Shown here: in pieces, positions 6,952 to 9,081 of the stretch | Position numbering within the stretch: position 1 is the stretch's first letter | How the letters are laid out: each line of letters starts with the position of its first letter | Assembly (NCBI GenBank): GCA_027073795.1 | Contig: JALTEW010000163.1 | Span: 1-9,081 of the forward strand | Source of the DNA: a bacterium | Lineage (GTDB): Bacteria; Desulfobacterota; S145-22 | Reading direction: 5' to 3' | DNA length: 9,081 bases | The notes under the pieces: model-generated | Database searches by the model: none | The model's input: the letters and a program-made list of their open reading frames with translations, nothing else | What the model was told of the DNA's origin: nothing | Translations under genes and position numbers: made by a program

Positions 6952-7001
6952 TAACAACTTAACCGGTTAGAACTTTTCACTTCTTACTTCTTACTTCTTA
7001 C
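6952..7001 (-). repeat. Gene-end repeat, copy 2, with tandem GTAAGAA heptamers
   Basis: On the minus strand three exact tandem GTAAGAA units (7001-6981) are followed by a variant GTGAAAA (6980-6974), then the palindrome TAACCGGTTA (6969-6960) and AGTTGTTA. The first unit and part of the second are translated: they encode the final Ser-Lys-Lys and stop codon (6993-6991) of the glycosyltransferase. Block order and phase match the copy at 5861-5899. Confidence 0.6.
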
Positions 7002-8121
7002 TGATTTCCTTCACCACCTCCGCAATCTTATGTGCGGTATTTTTCCATGTAAAGGACTTTGTGCGTTGGACGGCCTTTTGTCGTGTTTCGTTTGAGGGGG
7101 GTGAGGCAAGGGTATGGATAAGTGTTTCCCGGATGGCTTCAGGATCCCGTGGATCGCAATAGGTTAGAAGATCACCCCCGATTTCATAAAATGAGGGACA
7201 ATTCCCACACACCACAGGCGTGCCACAGGCCATGGCCTCTAGAACTGGCATGCCAAACCCCTCGTACCTGGAAGGGTAGACAAAGAGGCGGGCATGGGAG
7301 AGCAAAACAGGGAGATCCTCCCTGTCCACATACCCCGGGCAGGTGACGCCCCTTATCTTGCCAGACAGGGCCCGTTTTAGGGCAGGAAGGTTTCCCCACC
7401 CACGCTTGCCGATCAGGACAAGGGGAGGTTTCCCCTTATCTTCCCACCGTTCATAAGCTGTAACGAGCGCTTCGATTCCCTTTCTGGGTTCCAGGGTACC
7501 GACGAAAAGGAGGTATTCGGAAGGGAGTCTGTATTTTTTGAGAAGACTTTGGAGTTTTTTCTCATCTGTGAAGGGATGAAAGACCAAAGTGTCGACCCCG
7601 GGCGGTGCGATCTGAATCTGTTCTGGGGGAATGCCGTAAACCTCGGAGATTTCATCCCGGGAGAATTCGGAGATGGTGATGACGGTGCGGGCACGTCTCA
7701 GGGAAATAGGAACAAACCTGGAGAGAAACCGCTGATTTTTTGCTTCTGCCTTCTCGGGATAACGCAGGTAGGAAAGGTCATAAACAATCAGCGCCGACGG
7801 TTTCTCTCCGATGGGATAGGAGACAAAGTTCGGGAAAAGATAGGCGTCCCCACCGGTAGAAAACCTGGAAAAGGGGATAGGAACACCCAGCTTGAGGCTT
7901 GCATCCAGCGCCTTGCGGGGAAACCATGTTTGGAGTCTTATGGTAACATTATCTTTGAGCAACTCTTTAGGGATAACCTCACGCTTCAGGAATCTGAACA
8001 GGGTGAGGCAGATTTCGTCGTTTTCGAGAAGATTAGGAAGCCGTTTCAGGACTTCATAAACGTAGGCTCCGATGCCCGCGCGTCTGCCGAAGATGGGCTG
8101 AGCGTCCACAACGAGTTTCAC
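6991..8121 (-). CDS. Glycosyltransferase, GT4 family (GT-B fold)
   Basis: This 376-residue retaining glycosyltransferase probably transfers a sugar from a nucleotide donor during synthesis of a surface polysaccharide at the cytoplasmic face of the membrane. The N-terminal Rossmann domain starts VVDAQPIFGRRAGIGAY (4-20), the acceptor-side glycine loop of such enzymes. The hinge and donor domain follow: LLFVGTLEPRKG (204-215) and the diagnostic E-x7-E motif EGFGMPVLE with E287 and E295, then MACGTPVV. The donor and linkage cannot be inferred. The start is GTG at 8121, overlapping the upstream gene's TGA as GTGA, with AGGGGGA seven bases before it; the longer ATG reading from 8178 would overlap the neighbour by 61 bases and adds an unlikely N-terminus. 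The C-terminal Ser-Lys-Lys-stop is encoded by tandem GTAAGAA repeats, so the tail was probably shaped by repeat insertion. No clear terminator is seen downstream. Confidence 0.9.
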   Translation of the reverse strand: MKLVVDAQPIFGRRAGIGAYVYEVLKRLPNLLENDEICLTLFRFLKREVIPKELLKDNVTIRLQTWFPRKALDASLKLGVPIPFSRFSTGGDAYLFPNFVSYPIGEKPSALIVYDLSYLRYPEKAEAKNQRFLSRFVPISLRRARTVITISEFSRDEISEVYGIPPEQIQIAPPGVDTLVFHPFTDEKKLQSLLKKYRLPSEYLLFVGTLEPRKGIEALVTAYERWEDKGKPPLVLIGKRGWGNLPALKRALSGKIRGVTCPGYVDREDLPVLLSHARLFVYPSRYEGFGMPVLEAMACGTPVVCGNCPSFYEIGGDLLTYCDPRDPEAIRETLIHTLASPPSNETRQKAVQRTKSFTWKNTAHKIAEVVKEISKK

Positions 8122-9081
8122 GAGGCTATCCCCCTGTTTGTGAAAGAGGTTTCGATTACATTCCCGATCCTGTCCCAACTGTATTCAGATAGCACCTTTT
8201 GTTTCCCGCGCCGTCCCATCTCCCTTCCTATCTCGGGATTTTTCAGGAGTTTCAGGGCTGCAGTCTTAAACTCTTCAACAGTGGCGCCCAGCAACCCATC
8301 TTTGTTGTGGTTAATGAGGCTGGCGACCGCCGGGCATCTCCGGTTCCCGATGACCGGTTTTTCATACATCCATGCCTCGCAGAAGATGATGCCAAAGCTC
8401 TCGAATTCCGTGGGCTCCAGAAGGAAGTCGCAGGCCTGATAGGCTTGGAGCAGCGCATCCCGAGAGAGCCGATTCAGGTAGAAAACGCCGTCTTCCGTGA
8501 CAGCCTGACCGTCTTCTTCTGGACCTACCATGACAAGGAAAACATCGTGTCTTTTGGCCCGGAGCTGCCTGACTGTTTCTATGGCAAGGTCATACCGTTT
8601 CGACTGAACCTTTCTTCCAACAAACAGGGCCATGGCGCCGGAGGGGGGCAGGTGGAACCTCTTGCGGAAGCCCTTTGCCCCTTCCGGGTCGCGGGGGAAC
8701 TCTGACGGATCGAATCCCACGCCGATTCTTACTGCGTGGCATCCCATTCCGTTGAACAGGGAAACGGAATAATCGTTCAGGACAAAAAGAGGATCGGCCT
8801 GTCTAAAGGTTTCATAGAAGTGGCGCCAGTGGTGGTACCAGTCGAGGGGGTGGAAGAGGGGGATGACCCCGGCCGGCCGGTTTGCCTTTTTTGCGGCTTC
8901 CACGGTATAGAGAATGGTATTGAAAGGGACCATCGTGGCGAACAGCCCATCATAATCCCGTGCATGGACCCTGAGAAAATTGATGAGTCCCGGTGAGGCC
9001 GGGCCCCGACAAAATTTGTAGAGGGCCTGGTAAAAGGCGGGGCGTTGGTTTGCCTTGGTGATCAGGAACCGGATCCAGGTA
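8118..9081 (-). CDS. Glycosyltransferase, GT4 family, N-terminus beyond the window
   Basis: The frame is open from the right window edge to TGA at 8120-8118, giving 320 visible residues. An internal ATG at 8933 should not be taken as the start, because the 49 codons before it read as good protein (for example RPAFYQALYKF, LINFLRVHARDYDGLFA). The protein is a GT-B, GT4-type retaining glycosyltransferase. Its donor domain shows ALFVGRKVQSKRYDL (151-165 of the visible part), the VMVGPEEDG strand-loop, and the E-x7-E motif ESFGIIFCE (E227, E235), followed by KPVIG. A histidine-rich stretch, FHPLDWYHHWRHFYE (76-90), lies near the inter-domain cleft. It precedes and overlaps the second glycosyltransferase by four bases, so the two probably act in the same polysaccharide or glycoconjugate pathway. 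The sugar specificity is not readable. Confidence 0.88.
   Translation of the reverse strand, partial: TWIRFLITKANQRPAFYQALYKFCRGPASPGLINFLRVHARDYDGLFATMVPFNTILYTVEAAKKANRPAGVIPLFHPLDWYHHWRHFYETFRQADPLFVLNDYSVSLFNGMGCHAVRIGVGFDPSEFPRDPEGAKGFRKRFHLPPSGAMALFVGRKVQSKRYDLAIETVRQLRAKRHDVFLVMVGPEEDGQAVTEDGVFYLNRLSRDALLQAYQACDFLLEPTEFESFGIIFCEAWMYEKPVIGNRRCPAVASLINHNKDGLLGATVEEFKTAALKLLKNPEIGREMGRRGKQKVLSEYSWDRIGNVIETSFTNRGIAS
8129..8135 (-). promoter_or_regulatory. Ribosome binding site fixing the GTG start of the GT4 gene
   Basis: AGGGGGA on the minus strand, seven bases before GTG 8121-8119, inside the last codons of the upstream glycosyltransferase gene. With the GTGA overlap it points to coupled translation of the two genes. 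Confidence 0.65.

Larger units (their letters stand above)
6686..6990. other. Non-coding interval with heptamer arrays and small hairpins
   Basis: No plausible gene lies here; the only frames are short and lack RBSs. It contains the xthA RBS at its left edge, an A-rich stretch around 6760, two small stem-loops (6805-6820 and 6821-6831), a 7-bp-period array (6824-6858), an AT-rich stretch (6860-6950) and the palindrome TAACCGGTTA (6960-6969) leading into the heptamer repeat at the glycosyltransferase gene end. No clear sigma-70-type promoter could be fixed by eye. Confidence 0.7.

Noticed and set aside
6974..7001. CRISPR-like array
   Set aside because: Units are 7 bp without spacers, so this is a tandem heptamer repeat and not a CRISPR.
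8122..8178. ATG start at 8178 for the complete glycosyltransferase
   Set aside because: It would overlap the upstream gene by 61 bases and add a polar N-terminus; the GTG at 8121 has a strong RBS and a GTGA junction.
7549..8439. Long plus-strand open frame of 296 codons
   Set aside because: It lies wholly antisense to the two glycosyltransferase genes, whose motifs are unmistakable, and its translation has no recognisable domain.

Overview
The window reads like chromosomal DNA of an anaerobic, Gram-negative-type bacterium of roughly balanced base composition. A deltaproteobacterial (Desulfobacterota-like) source is my best guess, from the protein style and from heptamer-rich intergenic DNA, but nothing in the window proves it. 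No rRNA, tRNA or CRISPR array is visible.

Left part (1-951) is scarred DNA. A well-formed ribosome binding site and the first ten codons of a gene run off the left edge on the minus strand. Next comes a 3'-truncated IS110-family transposase (minus strand) that keeps all four DEDD catalytic residues of its N-terminal domain but has lost its C-terminal domain. Against its 5' side lies an open frame on the plus strand (627-908) with no start. It looks like the 3' end of a broken gene and is closed by a good hairpin terminator at 918-951.

Centre (985-5226) is a compact plus-strand operon: a PRPP-motif phosphoribosyltransferase, a double-domain ABC ATPase, and two permeases of the nucleoside (BMP/Nup-type) ABC uptake family. 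The three transporter genes are tightly packed, with 4 bp between ATPase and first permease on the preferred start and a one-base overlap between the permeases. The likely job is import of a purine nucleoside or base and its conversion to a nucleotide. The BMP-type binding protein that normally accompanies these genes is absent. An AhpD/carboxymuconolactone-decarboxylase-like protein with a CxxC redox motif follows after 107 bp.

Right part (5897-9081) is on the minus strand. Exodeoxyribonuclease III converges on the AhpD-like gene. A 305-bp non-coding stretch then precedes the 3' end of two GT4 glycosyltransferase genes in tandem, joined by a GTGA stop/start overlap; the upstream one runs off the right edge. 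They are probably part of a surface-polysaccharide cluster extending beyond the window.

The most unusual signal is non-coding. The ends of the AhpD-like gene and of the complete glycosyltransferase gene carry the same sequence in the same phase (AAG-TAA-GAA-GTA), followed in both by an (A/C)(T/C)GGTTAAG-type block. A third, degenerate 7-bp-period array lies between them. This suggests a dispersed heptanucleotide repeat family that sits on gene ends and supplies stop codons.
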